Source: Trichoplax sp. H2
Lineage: Eukaryota; Placozoa; Uniplacotomia; Trichoplacea
Assembly (NCBI GenBank): GCA_003344405.1
Contig: NOWV01000004.1
Location: 1,426,001-1,490,000 of the forward strand
Direction: 5' to 3'
DNA: 64,000 bases
Shown piece by piece: positions 14,226-27,300 of the stretch. How positions within the stretch are numbered: the first letter of the stretch is position 1; every line of letters starts with the position of its first letter. Under the pieces are notes generated by a model. It did not search any database and was not told the DNA's origin. It was given only the letters and a program-made list of their open reading frames with translations. The position numbers and the translations under genes were made by a program.

Positions 14226-14435
14226 GCAGTCGCAGCTATTTGCCATTAATACACATATACATATCTCAAGGCTCTGTTACTAAATTTGGAGCAGTATCTG
14301 TTAAATGAGCACATTATCGTAAGCCGTCAGCAAAGCGACGGGAGTTTGCACTAGTAATCTATTAACTGTAAGTAAGTTACATACTTCAAGGATTACTAAA
14401 CAAAAATATTTCTTGCCTAGTATAGAAACTTACTG

Positions 14436-14981
14436 TTAGTATTGGATTGTAGACTATTAGCCATGTTTAGTATGATTTACGTTATAATAGCTTTCTATAT
14501 TTCTCATAAGCCTTATTTAGTAGCTCATAGCCATAGACTGTAATTGAAGATTCTATGTCAAAATACAGATGACTACATATAGTATGGTGTTGAATCACTA
14601 TTGATACTAGAGGTAAAGATAGATATGTAATTCATATATTACGATATGTTTAGTTCATTGTTCTTTGGCTAATAGAAATAACGTCTATATAAATACTGAA
14701 ACAGTTACCATATTAGACTATAGATTGTCCGCTATAAATGTCGTTACTATTAGTAATCTGCATAACTATAAAATAAGGTAGAATGTTAGTTACTATGTGA
14801 ATTGTAGCTGCAAATACTACGAAGAGTACTTAAGCAGACAACTTTAGATTATTTCAGTAGTTTAGTCTGGAAGTCCTTCTAGTAGCTGTATTCGACTAGA
14901 GTAGAGCTGTGTGTAGATTATCTTTGAATAAAGATCTAATTAAAGTTCTAATTTTCTACGAATTTTGGAATTTCGTGATCG
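14436..14981 (+). repeat. Dispersed repeat, copy B
   Basis: Homologous to 8925-9316, but ~155 bp longer because of an internal segment after the CATGTTTA block that copy A lacks. That extra segment resembles the copy at about 60029-60200 (TTGATACTAGAGGTAAAGATAGAT-type stretch against TTGATGCTAGTAATAAGAATAGAT), suggesting copy A is internally deleted. No coding capacity. Confidence 0.72.
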
Positions 14982-16006
14982 ATGATATTACAATGCTGTG
15001 TGTGTAACCATGATAAAGTGTCTTCTCGATAAGAAAACAAGAACTGCAGTTTCTTATAAACTTCACATTGTTACGCAAGTTAGGTTCGTCTTATGACTAC
15101 CAAGGGTTATCTAGTTGCAAGCAGACTTATCTCTATAGAGTATCTAAATTATTATAGCAATATTCACGATAAATATACAATCAGTTACAGATTGATTTTC
15201 CTTCAATACAATCATATCTTGCCAATTAAGTCACAAATCAGATCAAAATTTACTATCGCGCCAATCAATTCATAAATCGCGTTTCTAATTAAAGCGTCAC
15301 AATACAGTACAACCTTACATTACTCACACACTTGCTACAATACGTACCATCTACAAATAGACATTTATATAAACTTACAATCTCACATTTTATCTACTTT
15401 CATGCAATCCAACAATCTTAGTCTTAGATATAATTGGGGCTATGCTACGGTGCCTTATGCACTTGTTCTGGGTAATTCGAATTGAAATGCTAGTAACCGT
15501 TTCTTTTGATGCCAATTTACTTCAGTTTCGCGTAGTAAAATTGAAATTAGCGACTGTTTGATATTTTTTATAAGTTAGAACTAGTTTTAAGCTATCGAAA
15601 TAACCATTATTTTAAGAAGTTCAAATATTTATTATAGCCCTTGAATTATTATATTTGTTTCTACAAATTATATCAATTATACCTCGATATAATAAGAAGC
15701 TAATATTTTCCAAAAAAGCATTAATACGTAAATGCTATCTATACTTAAGCGATTTATTATGAGTGATCGTTTCGAAGTAGCAATCAATACCGATAGATTA
15801 ATTTGCTAGAACATCATGCACATTTCTCTTAAAAGGCAGATACAAATTCATTATAAAATATCTCTCCTATATTACAATGCTAATTTGAGACTAGCACTCA
15901 CTAGTGATGAATTTGATACATACGCTTTCAGTAACGCTCCATGACATTTTAAAATTTTAACATTATCTTTAATCATTGTGTTCATTGTATAGAATACCCA
16001 AAATCG

Positions 16007-16012
16007 TTTATT
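16007..16012 (-). terminator. Candidate poly(A) signal of PHKB
   Basis: AATAAA on the minus strand, about 70 nt past the PHKB stop codon. The position is reasonable, but in such AT-rich DNA the hexamer is common. Confidence 0.4.
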
Positions 16013-16079
16013 TAAATATTCACGTTTTGTATAAATTTAAAAAAAAGGTGCCGTAACGAATGTTAGTCTCATCATATTT

Positions 16080-19000
16080 TCAGGTAATGCTGCAAGGAGA
16101 CTGTTCAGTCACGGTAATACAACCTTCTAATAATTGATTTACAACGGCTCTAGCTAAAAAAGTTGTCGTACTATTTTTATCACACGGACTTGAGCTGAAG
16201 AAGTGATCTTCTTGTTCCTATAAAGTATATGCATATAGAGTATTATGCATCTGTTCAATCGTTACGTTAAAGCAGATATATTTATGTCCTGAAAGTGTTT
16301 ATATAATTAATTTAACCTCCAGTGTAAGTCCTTCATAATTCGGATTTGACGCAATAAATAATTCAATAGCATTCATTACAATCTATGAGAACGAAATAAG
16401 CGTCTATTAAAAGCAAGTTCTCCGTATAGTAACATGCCATTGAAACATCTACCTTATTTAGATTAATAACTTCTTGAAAATGTAGTTCAGGATTTCGTTC
16501 CGCGATGGTAGCAATGACAGTTAATAACTAGCAAATACATAGGAATCAATCGTTTTTATCAAGTTTTAGCAATTATTATTTAGCCAGATATATAAAATAT
16601 ATTACTTCAACTGCAATCTGCCGATATTGCGGTTTAGAAATCCCAGAAAGCATCTCTTCAACTCTTAGTGCAAACCCCATTCCACGGCATGTCATCTCCT
16701 TTATGGTTGGAGACTTAAAGTAATAATTAATGAAGTTCATATTAATAAGGCAAATCTTTGAATAGTTAATTTAAGAATAAATGCTACTTTTAATTAGATT
16801 GTTGGTGATTGAAAGTAACTGCGTTGGTATCGGCAATTAATTTTACCCGTGGTAGAACCTTTCCTGATACGCAAATACCATCTGGTGCTTTATATAATAC
16901 ATTCCATACTATATGATGGAAGAAAAAGTTTGGTAATTATCTGTGAATATTACTAAATTGCAAAGTTGATGAATGTTTACCATTTTCATAAAAATTTTTG
17001 GGAACTCGGTTTATAGCTCCAACTAAAATCCGATGATAAAGCCATCTCCTACGCAACCATTTAAAGATATTTATATTCAGTTCTTGCAAGAACTTCGTGA
17101 TGTAAACAGTATCTTATTAATTTTAATTCGAAGTACTTTAAAAAAAATCCCCTACTTTTCAGATTTAACTTCTGGTAATTCATGAAATTCGGAGGATAAT
17201 AATTGAATCAGTAATTTTCTAATCATACTTGGGGATAAACTTTCAACACACTGACATCAAGACCGAAAGAAAAAGTTATGATTACGAAACTGTATTTAGT
17301 ATGAAATGAGTTAGAGGTAGTAGCTGTATTAATCCTGCGATAACCTTGTCTGAGTTTAGAATCAATTTCATCATTTCTCTCATCGCTTGAATAATCCAAC
17401 TGAAATATAATTTGCGAACATGTAGCATATTAAACTCTCCGACAAATTGGTAGCGTTAAATTCAAACGAAGGAGTTAATACCCAATTCGCAGTCGCAGCA
17501 TCCCGGTAAAAAGATGAGAGGAAGACAATATTAAGTCCGCCAAAAATATTACTAACTAATATTGTCAGTAAAAATATATGCATTGATTAATTATTCAGAA
17601 GTATTATGTTAATATATTGCAGTTTCTAAGGTAATTTATGTTATGCTTGACCATCATTACCTCCTGCTGCAATACGGCTTCTCTTACATTATAACTAACG
17701 CACTTGCTATATAAAATTAACTGCAAAAGAATAATGCATCTTAAAATAAAAGTTATATATACAATGAAAATCGACCTAAAGTACCTTAATCTCAGCGGGC
17801 GTTAAAGGGCTAGAGACAACAACTTCCTCGTGACCAAATATACCTAAGGTAACCTAAAAAGGAAGGTATTGTTACGATCAGTAGCATAAGTAGGGCAGTT
17901 ACAGGTGTATACTACAATTGTGGTTAGAAATAAATTTAAATTACTGTACCTGCTTTCCTTTAACTAACATTGTAGTGATAGATGGAGCTAAACTATCCAC
18001 TACTTTATTTAGCAGACTTGCTCCGTATCGTATGGCTGACCTAATGTAGGAAATGAGAAAAAAACAAATTTGTTGGGCGAACTGAAATACTTTGTAACTT
18101 GATGGAATGATAAGTGAATGAGCAGGCTATAATATTTAAATGTCAGTTATCTGTAAATCTTACCATGCTAACACGCTACAAGCTGTTGAATAGACAGAGT
18201 TAACACAATCCAGGATATTTCCTGTGCAAATTACAAAAATATTCCATGTAAATAGCACTGTTAACCTTTTATTGTCAAGTTAGTATAGCTGACCGTCAAT
18301 GAAATAATGCCCAGGTCCATGATCTTTAAGAAGGATATTTAATATTGTCATTTTCTTTAATAAATTATCAGTCTCCTATATAAAATCGAATATTACAAAG
18401 CTAAGTAAATTGCCATTACGAACTATAAAATTAAAAATTTGCCTTAAATCCTTTCTCTAAGTCTCCATACGACAATGATTTCAGTTGTTCTTCATCAATT
18501 TCTTCCTCCGTGACTTCTTCTAAAGATAAAATTTTCTTGGTTGTCATTGAAAAACTTCTAATCTCCCTTGGCGATAGAATCTCACGAGTGTCTCTTCGTT
18601 TTATTTGTGGCAATAAACTACAAAAATATGAACAGGCTTGATGAAAAGTACGTGTAAAGGAATTCGACTGGATTTGTCATTGGTTGAAGTACCAACGAAA
18701 ATAACTCACATTTTGTTGATGTCTTCTTTAACAAAATCTAAGCTTGCAGTACACCCCGATGACAATAATACCTTATAATATAAGCAGATTTACAGGGAAT
18801 AATTTAGAATGTGAAATTATCAGTAACTATGACACCTAATTGCCTCATGAACAATATCAGCTAGTACAGTATATACTGCATGTGTAATACCTGCAATTTT
18901 CCCAGTCTTATTCTAACGCCATTACATTCTCCTGTCTTTAGTGTGTAGATTAGATCAAATATTTCCCTGAAATGGCTTCTCCTATTTAGCGTTAATTTTC

Positions 19001-22000
19001 GAAAAACAACAACAATGAGGATGAATCTGGAGTATACGGGCATGCCTATTTCGTTATACTTTCTTTCATTTATACTATGATTAAAATCTTATAATCAGCA
19101 AAGGATATGATTTCACGGTCTAAAGATATATGAATTAAGGCTATACTAAAAAGAATTTGAGTAGGGTTGTCCACCTGACATTAAAATCTCTGAGAAATAC
19201 ACAAACAGTTGGCCTCCCGGTCATATTCCAGTTATCATGAATAAATTTTAGGCCATTCTAACGAAATATTGAAATAAAAACATTAAGATAATGTGAGTCT
19301 TTCCATGACGAACATGCATGGTCAGCCTTTAGTTCAGTAGCATTAGTACCTAAATCAGTATATCTACTTAATGTCACTGGCATTGCAAGAAAGTGATAGT
19401 TATAATCGAACTTGAAACGCATTATATTTTTCGCTTTAATACAAATATAATAGAGACGCATACCTTCAAATTATTTATAAAAACAGAAGAGTCCAATGAC
19501 ATATAAAAGTCTGTCTGATCCAACATCAAAGGATAGGATATAATCGGAATACCATGCAGACGATAGACCTAACATCAACGTTAATATGTTTCAATGTATG
19601 ACTAATTATATAATTATCAATACCATAATCATCCGATACAATGTAATTAAGTTAGATTAGAAACTGCCACTTTATAATTGCCGTAGTTTATTCAACACAA
19701 CTAGGTCTCTATCAATTATGGTATTATACAGTTGGTGAACCCTCGTCTGATTACCTAATTAATCAATTATTATAAATGTAACAAATATTACCTTGCTGGT
19801 TCCTAATGGTCCCATGGGACGCTTTGGTCTCCCGTTTAAGCCAAGTTTTTTATTATATCCCAGTTGCTCGAATCTCTATAAAGTTTTAAAGGTGCATCAT
19901 AATTCAATCTCTTGATGGGATTATAATAAATCCCTATATCGCAATACCGTGATTAATTCATTAGGAGTCCAGATTTGCACTGGTTCTACTTGCTCTCTCG
20001 TCTGAGTATCAATTCCATATGTTGCGAGCAAAGACTGTAGCCTACAGTGGTATTAAAATTAATCTTAAGATGAAAGATCACGTTCTTATTCTCAAAATAT
20101 TAAATATATTCCTCACGTTCGACTCTCTGTTATTAATGCAATTTGTACTACTACAGGTGAAGTTTGAATCTGGAAATATAAAAATTGCGAATTGTTCAAA
20201 TGAGAGAAACTAGGATTTAATTCTTAAATATTCTGAAAATTTTATTCCATATATTACTTTAAAAGAGCCGCCGCCTTTAGAACTATACTGACGCCATAAA
20301 GAGGAAGGTGAATGACGGCCAATAACATCAATATCATCCACGGTAATCAGTTCATCAACTATCTCATTAACAATACCGCTCAAGTTACTTAGGTATTCTA
20401 ACATCAATTCGCAACAGAATGAGCTTCTTTAAACATACCTAACAATTGTTGTATGTAATAAAGAGACTGCCCCTGTAAAAACAAACTACCCGGATATCTG
20501 CTACCACATATCTTTTTAGTCTGGGATTTAGGATTCACTCGCTCAGAATGGACATAATGCTTTGGTACATAGTAAAATTCTGGAACTATTTCCGCTGTGA
20601 TGGATTAAAAGAGATATTATTCAGAATACCATATATTTAATTTAATTTAAATAATTTCGCACAACATTTGTACGAAACTAACTTCCATCGCTCATATATA
20701 TAAGATCTTTCAGACGGTCACGATATTTTTGAGATTTTTCTTCATCACCGTTAAAGATTGCTAATGATATGAGAAAATGATTAGCTCTTTAGTGATACTA
20801 TATAAACACCGCAGAAGTTAATTACTGTAGTTCTGATAAGCACTAAAGAAAATCAATTAAGGGCTGTTATACATAATATTGATCAAAATTACCGTCTAAC
20901 GATAGAAATATGAGGTATATTGGCCATTCACATTCCAAGTTTTTAGATCGCTATTTATTTATCCAAAATAACAAGACATAATAGAATGAGAGAAGACTGC
21001 AATATGACGTACGCGTATTTGTATATTCTACTGTATACTGTATATATTGTTAATAGGTCCATCAGAAACCCCAGCATGAAATTGTTCTTACCTGAGTTAG
21101 GGTATAGCCGTCATCGATACAATCTACAACTGGTACATGATAAGAATCATTGACGAAACGTTTTAAACCATAGGATCCCTAAGAATACAATTAAAATGTA
21201 TTTATCTTCGGAATCAAGCGTTCCAGGAAGCGTATATACACCGGGTAAATCTGAATCAAAAATATTAACTAGAGTAATAATTAATTAATTTGGTGGATCT
21301 TACCATTAATTTATTTAAAATGACCGCTTTAGTCTTTAATTGGAGTTCTTCATCAGTCACTGCAAACGCTGGATAGCCAACGCTAGCTAATAGAGCAGCA
21401 TCAGTATCCTAATCAAACATTTACAGTAACAACACTAATGAATTCTTTAATATAAGTACACCATAGAAATATTATAAGGATGGAATATTGATATGCTTTG
21501 TTGAGGTACTTGCTTACTCTAGTACTTGATTCCCTAGGCAGAAGAGTGTGAAAGATAGTATTATTTCGGTGATACGCATCAGGGTCGACATAAATAACTG
21601 ACGACGAAGTTCCCTGATGTAAAAAATCGCATCATCACATGCTTAGTTATTATAGAAACATGTACTATTACAAGATTACTGAAAAAAATGAAACAAATTA
21701 AGTACGCATCGTAATTCTAAAATGTATATAGGGATTTAAAAAAGGATGCATGCAAAATCTAAATTTAATGAAATGATACCGCTGGTCCAAAAACGTTGAA
21801 TCCATTAATAGCATGTAATGCAGCCAAAACCATCCCAATCGAACTATATAGAAATGTAGTACAATAGTGGTTACTTTAGGGTTAAGGCTATCTTCGTTTA
21901 ACACTTCATACATACGCGTATGCATTCTACAGCATATTTTATTTCGTTGCTATAATGTAATCGCTTAGAGGTACCTTGCGCGTAGTTCTCTATTAGCATC

Positions 22001-23504
22001 TTTTTTATTATCAGTATGATGCATGCCGTAGTCGGGAGTCCGATAAGCTCGTTCAATATAATATACAAGATTTTGAATTAGATCTACCTCATCGCTAGTA
22101 TAAACAACCTGCGAACATAATTCAATTTATCATAAATTTAAGATTTAAAATAACTGAAAATAGTTGATTTAAAATTAGAATAATAGGATTAAAAATAAGT
22201 GAAGTACAGTACCTGTAAACCTGAACCTATCATCTGAACTAAATACAACATGTATAAGGCAACAGCGTCGATCTGTCAAGATATAAGCAAATCCAAAAGA
22301 TCAATCAACTAACTATGCTATGATATAATATTATCAATGAATGGTGTACGCTTAAAAGATTATACAAGATTGTAATACTGCAGTGATTAGTCAAGCAAAT
22401 AACAATTACTTATCAATTAAATAAATAATTATATCTTTCGGATGCATTAAGGTATAACTTACTTCTAATTGACCTGCAATATCACCTATAGGGTCCCCAG
22501 TGACGATATGGTAGGTACTATAAAGAGAATCTTGCCATGATTGGGTTCTCTTAAATTTCTCCATCTATTAAAATGTGAAGTATTAGTTGAAGTTAATATG
22601 GAAATTATTGAGCTAATGATGTAAACGAAATGTCCTGATGCATCAGTTTACGATACTAAGAAGTAAAAAAATGCAAATAATCATTCTGTAGCTGTTAAGA
22701 AATAGTAAAATAAGTCGTAATTATTTTCACTTTCGAATTATTCATCGCCATCAGGGACACCATCATCGTATTTAGACATTACATATTTGTAATAGAGCAG
22801 TATTGAGCAGTATAATTTGCACATCAATTAATGCGATATTACGTTATAACTTCAGATCTTCTCATACCCTATCAGTTTGACGCAAGTAGCAGAATAAGAT
22901 TCCTCTCATGCATTTTACCGCACTTTGTTGCAATTCATAAGTTCTACCGCGATCATCATCTAATTTCCTACATAGTAATAATTAAATTCACTATTAGGTA
23001 TGAGATACACTACAACAGGCAAGGAAATTATGATGATTACAGGTAATAACTTTAGGCAAGGAGAGTAATTCTATTACAATGAATATGACTGGAGAAAACA
23101 ATCCTAATTTGTTTATTCTTGATGAAAACTAGCATCAAGCAAATACAAGAGAGATTGATCTGACCATTATCATCCGCTATCATTGAATTTGTGATACAGT
23201 GTACAGTAGTACATCAGACCTATAAGCCAAGGATAGAGACCAGATAGCTGCAGCACAATAAATATTATCTCTAACATGACCACAAAGTGAATCAGGACCC
23301 TTTATATTTGTATCCAAAGGAAATAATCCAATAGAAGGGCTTTGATATTTTAGGATCAGTTTCTTAACTAAGATACACGTATATAATATAGAAATTATGA
23401 GTCCTACTGACGCTATCATCAACATAAGCCACGGATACAGTTTTACACCTACTTGCAACGTAATAAGTGTCTAAACGCTTGCTTAATGCTTCCATATTAG
23501 CCAT
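16080..23504 (-). CDS. PHKB: PHKB, phosphorylase b kinase regulatory beta subunit, 36 exons
   Basis: Regulatory beta subunit of the (alpha-beta-gamma-delta)4 kinase that activates glycogen phosphorylase. Exons in order: 23504-23453, 23367-23220, 22967-22868, 22564-22463, 22272-22213, 22108-21975, 21843-21780, 21613-21518, 21408-21304, 21178-21092, 20950-20893, 20760-20683, 20594-20439, 20397-20258, 20169-20117, 20041-19948, 19875-19792, 19568-19464, 19257-19175, 18966-18891, 18771-18710, 18617-18443, 18375-18294, 18221-18164, 18040-17950, 17853-17785, 17720-17661, 17555-17482, 17399-17345, 17250-17156, 17048-16981, 16908-16847, 16713-16606, 16527-16453, 16382-16317, 16217-16080. Total 3213 nt, or 1070 residues; human PHKB is about 1090. 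The GH15-like N-terminal half carries [25 protein letters not shown] and GSYGLKRF. Later blocks [40 protein letters not shown] and [13 protein letters not shown] match PHKB better than PHKA. It ends in a CaaX box, CSIT. The exon 22 donor appears to be GC (18442-18441). Confidence 0.95.
18376..18442 (-). other. Probable GC-AG intron in PHKB
   Basis: To keep phase 0 between exon 22 and exon 23 the best donor is AAG|GCAAAT. An in-frame GT alternative (GAA|GTCACG) further upstream would drop about 26 residues. The exon 23 acceptor TATATAG|GAG is ordinary. The surrounding protein region is poorly conserved, so homology does not decide between the two. Confidence 0.5.
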
Positions 23505-23724
23505 CTTTACTGTATATGATATCAACAATTACAGTCGAGCAAGTTTTCAATGAATGCCAATAATATTTATCAAATGTCAACACTCTTTAAGTCTTTCGGT
23601 TGCTGGCTGTACGCACATGTCAAACCATTTAATATCGTCTTTTTCTTTTTCTTTAGTATAGTAGTCCCTGTTGGAATAGATAGCTCTAGTCAATTTGTGA
23701 GAATATTATTGAACAGATTAACTT

Positions 23725-24325
23725 AAGAATGTGCAGTGCAGTACCGAAAGTTCGATGCTTACTGTACATACTGTACAGTGTACAGTCTAGTACTGTAGCA
23801 GTAGTACGGTACAGTACTGTACAGTATAGTACTGTACAGCTGCAGCTATGCATTCATACTGTACCTTTAGTAGAAGTCATCATAGGCGTACAGTACTGTA
23901 CTATATACGCGTGTATACCGTACGGTACATTACACCATAGGCTTTCAGAATTAATGCTATGCTGTACTCCAAAAATGGAGTAAAAACCCAACCCGAACCC
24001 GATCAAACCCGATCAAATTCTTGATTTTCTAACCCGAAATGAGTGCAATCGCTATAATGTACAAGCAGGGTATCAGTGCAGAACTACTTAACCCGAATCC
24101 CTCTCTCGAGTCAGCTTTAAATCGGGTTTCGGGTTGACTTTTATTAACCTAACCTTAAGGACACTGCACTGCACTATGCTGCACAGTGTACAGTGTGCAG
24201 TACACCATACAGTACTGTACACTGTACCACTGATCGTCACGGTACTGTACAATGTACTGTACAGTACGTACTTTACTGTACAGTACAGTACACTGTATTG
24301 TACACTGCTGCAATGTACTGTAGGA
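23725..24325. repeat. TACTGTAC/GTACAGTAC palindrome arrays
   Basis: Imperfect, overlapping self-complementary octamers and longer runs such as ACTGTACAGTGTACAGT, in two blocks with the 23989-24136 element between them. Similar arrays occur at 1-75, 35280-35480 and 36240-38650. The pattern is degenerate rather than a clean tandem repeat. Confidence 0.8.
23989..24136. mobile_element. Short foldback (MITE-like) element with AACCCGA...TCGGGTT arms
   Basis: CAACCCGAACCCGAT at 23989-24003 is the reverse complement of 24121-24136 apart from a one-base bulge, giving a ~148-bp segment with terminal inverted repeats. Extra internal copies of AACCCGA occur at about 24031 and 24090. A perfect small hairpin (ACTCCA/TGGAGT, 23966-23981) sits just outside. 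Non-coding; no target-site duplication could be fixed by eye. Confidence 0.5.
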
Positions 24326-24385
24326 ACTTCGACATGATTTGAACGAGACTACTTGGCTGATTGCTGAACATCCCCGGCTGGAGCC

Positions 24386-27300
24386 ATGGCAGACGACGGC
24401 GGCAGCTATGTTGTCATTGGAACGCCATTTGAAGTATTAGATGAGAATGAGCCTCGTAAAAAGCCTATACCGATTCATGAACAAGTAGTGAAGGATGAAA
24501 AAGGGCGTAGGAGATTTCATGGAGCTTTCACTGGAGGATTTTCTGCTGGCTATTTTAATACAGTTGGAAGTAAAGAAGGTAATATTGAATCAATGTAAAA
24601 TGCTTTCTGTCTACTTCTTCCTTGATGTCCCTACAGTCTAGCTACAAGACGTACACACGTAATATAGGATAGTTTATTTCTGAAATAGGATGGACACCAT
24701 CTGCTTTCGTTTCTTCACGTTCTGATCGAAAGGATAAAATGCCAGTTTCCAGTAACCCAGAAGATTTCATGGATGCTGAAGTAAGTAGCATCAGTAGCAC
24801 ATCATCGCGCACTATGTTATGCATGCGTACAGTTGCAAATTTACTCTTTCTAGCACGCGTACTGCAGCTATGCAATGTAGCAACGAATTCAATGTATTTG
24901 AATTGTATTTTCTGCGATTAGGATTTTGAAGATTTCGGTATAGCACCTAAAAGGGTAACTGTTAAAGAAAAATTTGCTGGTTCAGAATTGGAATTCGCTG
25001 GATTGAGGCAGCAAATCGCTTCTGAAAATAACATTCTAAGCGAGAATATTTTACAAGATTTAATATTACCCGCAAAGTAGGACTTGCGATAGCTTGCTGG
25101 ATATTGCTTGCAATGAGATTCCTATGCTTATACGTTTTGATGCCGTAATAAACCTATAAACTTATTATTTATACTCTATATCCAAAATACTGAATGCCTA
25201 TCTGACTTTGTATTTGTGATATACTCGTATAGTAGAGTAGAGAGCATTGATGTGATCAGTAATCGTGAATGACTATTTTTATACTGTATAATAACATGAT
25301 GACATTCATAATTAAATAGGTTGCCTATTGGAGAGAAATTAATGAAAAAAATGGGTTGGAAAAAGAATCAAGGTGTTGGCCCTAGAGTTAATTACAAGAA
25401 AAAGTCTGGTATGACAGATGAATTACCACAATTTTACCGTAAAGATTGCTTTGATGTTGTCCTGCTATTTGTAGACACACGTATTAATCACATATTTAAT
25501 GTTCTGTATAATTGCGAAATGCTTTTAGGCAGTACAGATATAGGCATTGATAGCGAATTCGATGTAAGTTATCCAAAATGTAACATATTTGATACAACCT
25601 TCGCTACAATTGTACACAAGTATTAACAATTTTTACCTTGGTATCTCAAATGAAAAATTCAAATTACAGCATTTACAACTAATATATGACTAAAAGTACC
25701 GTATACAATTTATCATTCCACAATAATGCACGCAGAATACACTACGTGATGATCCTTACTCGAAGGGAATATTGTTTGCTCCAACTGACACTGTCAGCGT
25801 ATCTTATGAAATTAAAGATGATCAGAAAGGTCTTGGATATAAAGGATTAAATCCAGCCGATGTATTGGGAATAACCGGTGATATAAATTTATCAATCCCA
25901 TATAAATCTGCAGATAAGAGAAAAGGAATCACAGGACAGGTAAATTCTACGACAAATATCTTAGGAGTTTCGAAGTCATGGTCTAATTATGTACTTTTTA
26001 TTTTCCCTCAGGCGTTTGGTGTAGGTGCACTTGAAGAAGAAGATGATTCAATATATTCGATTGATAATATGACAAATTATGATACTATTCTTAATGATGA
26101 AAGTTATAAAAATGATTCGCATCAGAAGATTGCCGTCAAAAGTGCGTAAGAGATTCATCATATTTCTTAACTTTTATTATCGCTTTTTAGGGAGATTATG
26201 GATATTTTCTGACAATATGCTTTAGTTACTATGTCTGAAATAGTTCACTAGATAATATACGTATATCATCTGTTGCCAATATGTACACTGTCTTGAATAC
26301 ATTTTTTATAAAGTTGTGAATTTAGTTAAAAATAGATCACACGGACGGCATCAGCTTGAAGGCTTTTTACTTGCTGATCGATCACAATCTCCTACTAAGG
26401 TTATTGCTCTGAGCCCAGCCCATCAGTCATACATTTTTTGATATTAACTGTATCGAACTCTAACTACTAACGTAAGGAAGAAACATTTCCAATAGCTTAC
26501 CCTACCTATTCTTTTCCAAATGTAGAAATTCTTACCTCCAGAATTGCCACATGAATATAGGCCTATTCATATTTTTAAGGATGATGTTCCAGTTACTGGT
26601 TCATCAGATAGTCGACATAGCATGTTGAGCACACAAAGAGGGCAGCTTTTGGGCGAACAACCAATTGAAGGTAACGTGCAAATTAGAAATTTGCTATGTT
26701 TTATCAATAAGTCCTGTAGGAATATGTATAAAATAAAGTTTGATTTTTTACAAATTTTTATTTAATAAATCTGTTAGGTCCATCTCAATCAATAAGTGGC
26801 CTTTTATCGGAAGATGATAAAGTGCGCCTTACGAATATTAGTAAAGCGACCGCATCGATTAACATGATGTATACTTACTCTAACCAATTTTCGGATTATT
26901 TATTTTTGCCACGCTCCAAGATATTATTTTTTGCTCGGCTAAAAGTTTTACCAAATATTTACGCAGGAATCAGGAGATGCAATCACAGTCAGCTAACCAC
27001 CGATCTCAACAGCAAGGTTTCAACTGTTTAGTTATAAATTTTATTACATTCTCAAATATTTACAAGTACGATAATAAACATAACTCCCTAAAAATATGAA
27101 TACGGATAGATGACAGTAAAATTACAGAATGGGAAAAGGAGCAAGAAAAAGAAGATTTTGCTCGAACAGCTAAACGATTTGAAGTATTAGGAAAAGCTAT
27201 GGCAGCACGATTTACATCGTCACGATCTTACACGTGTGGCGATGAAGAAATAACCACTATAAGCGATCAAACTGAAGAGGTACTACGATTTAATAAGATA

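Larger units (their letters stand above)
14226..16079. other. Intergenic (convergent) between LPCAT2-like and PHKB
   Basis: Holds repeat copy B (14436-14981) and the 3' UTRs of two converging genes. A 60-codon open frame at 15093-15275 has no recognisable similarity and I do not call it. Confidence 0.5.
23505..24385. promoter_or_regulatory. Head-to-head promoter region of PHKB (-) and GPATCH1 (+)
   Basis: 881 bp separate the two start codons, so both 5' UTRs and promoters lie here. Two dense GTAC palindrome clusters (about 23725-23935 and 24160-24325) flank an inverted-repeat element (23989-24136). Open frames in this stretch are products of the TACTGTAC repetition and are not genes. Confidence 0.6.

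Noticed and set aside
19258-19461. 67-codon minus-strand open frame inside PHKB
   Set aside because: It falls in the intron between exons 18 and 19; the flanking exons join in phase and match PHKB without it.
22690-22790. Minus-strand segment reading [11 protein letters not shown]
   Set aside because: It looked like the DDD region of PHKB, but the true exon is 22967-22868 ([12 protein letters not shown]), which joins both neighbours in phase.
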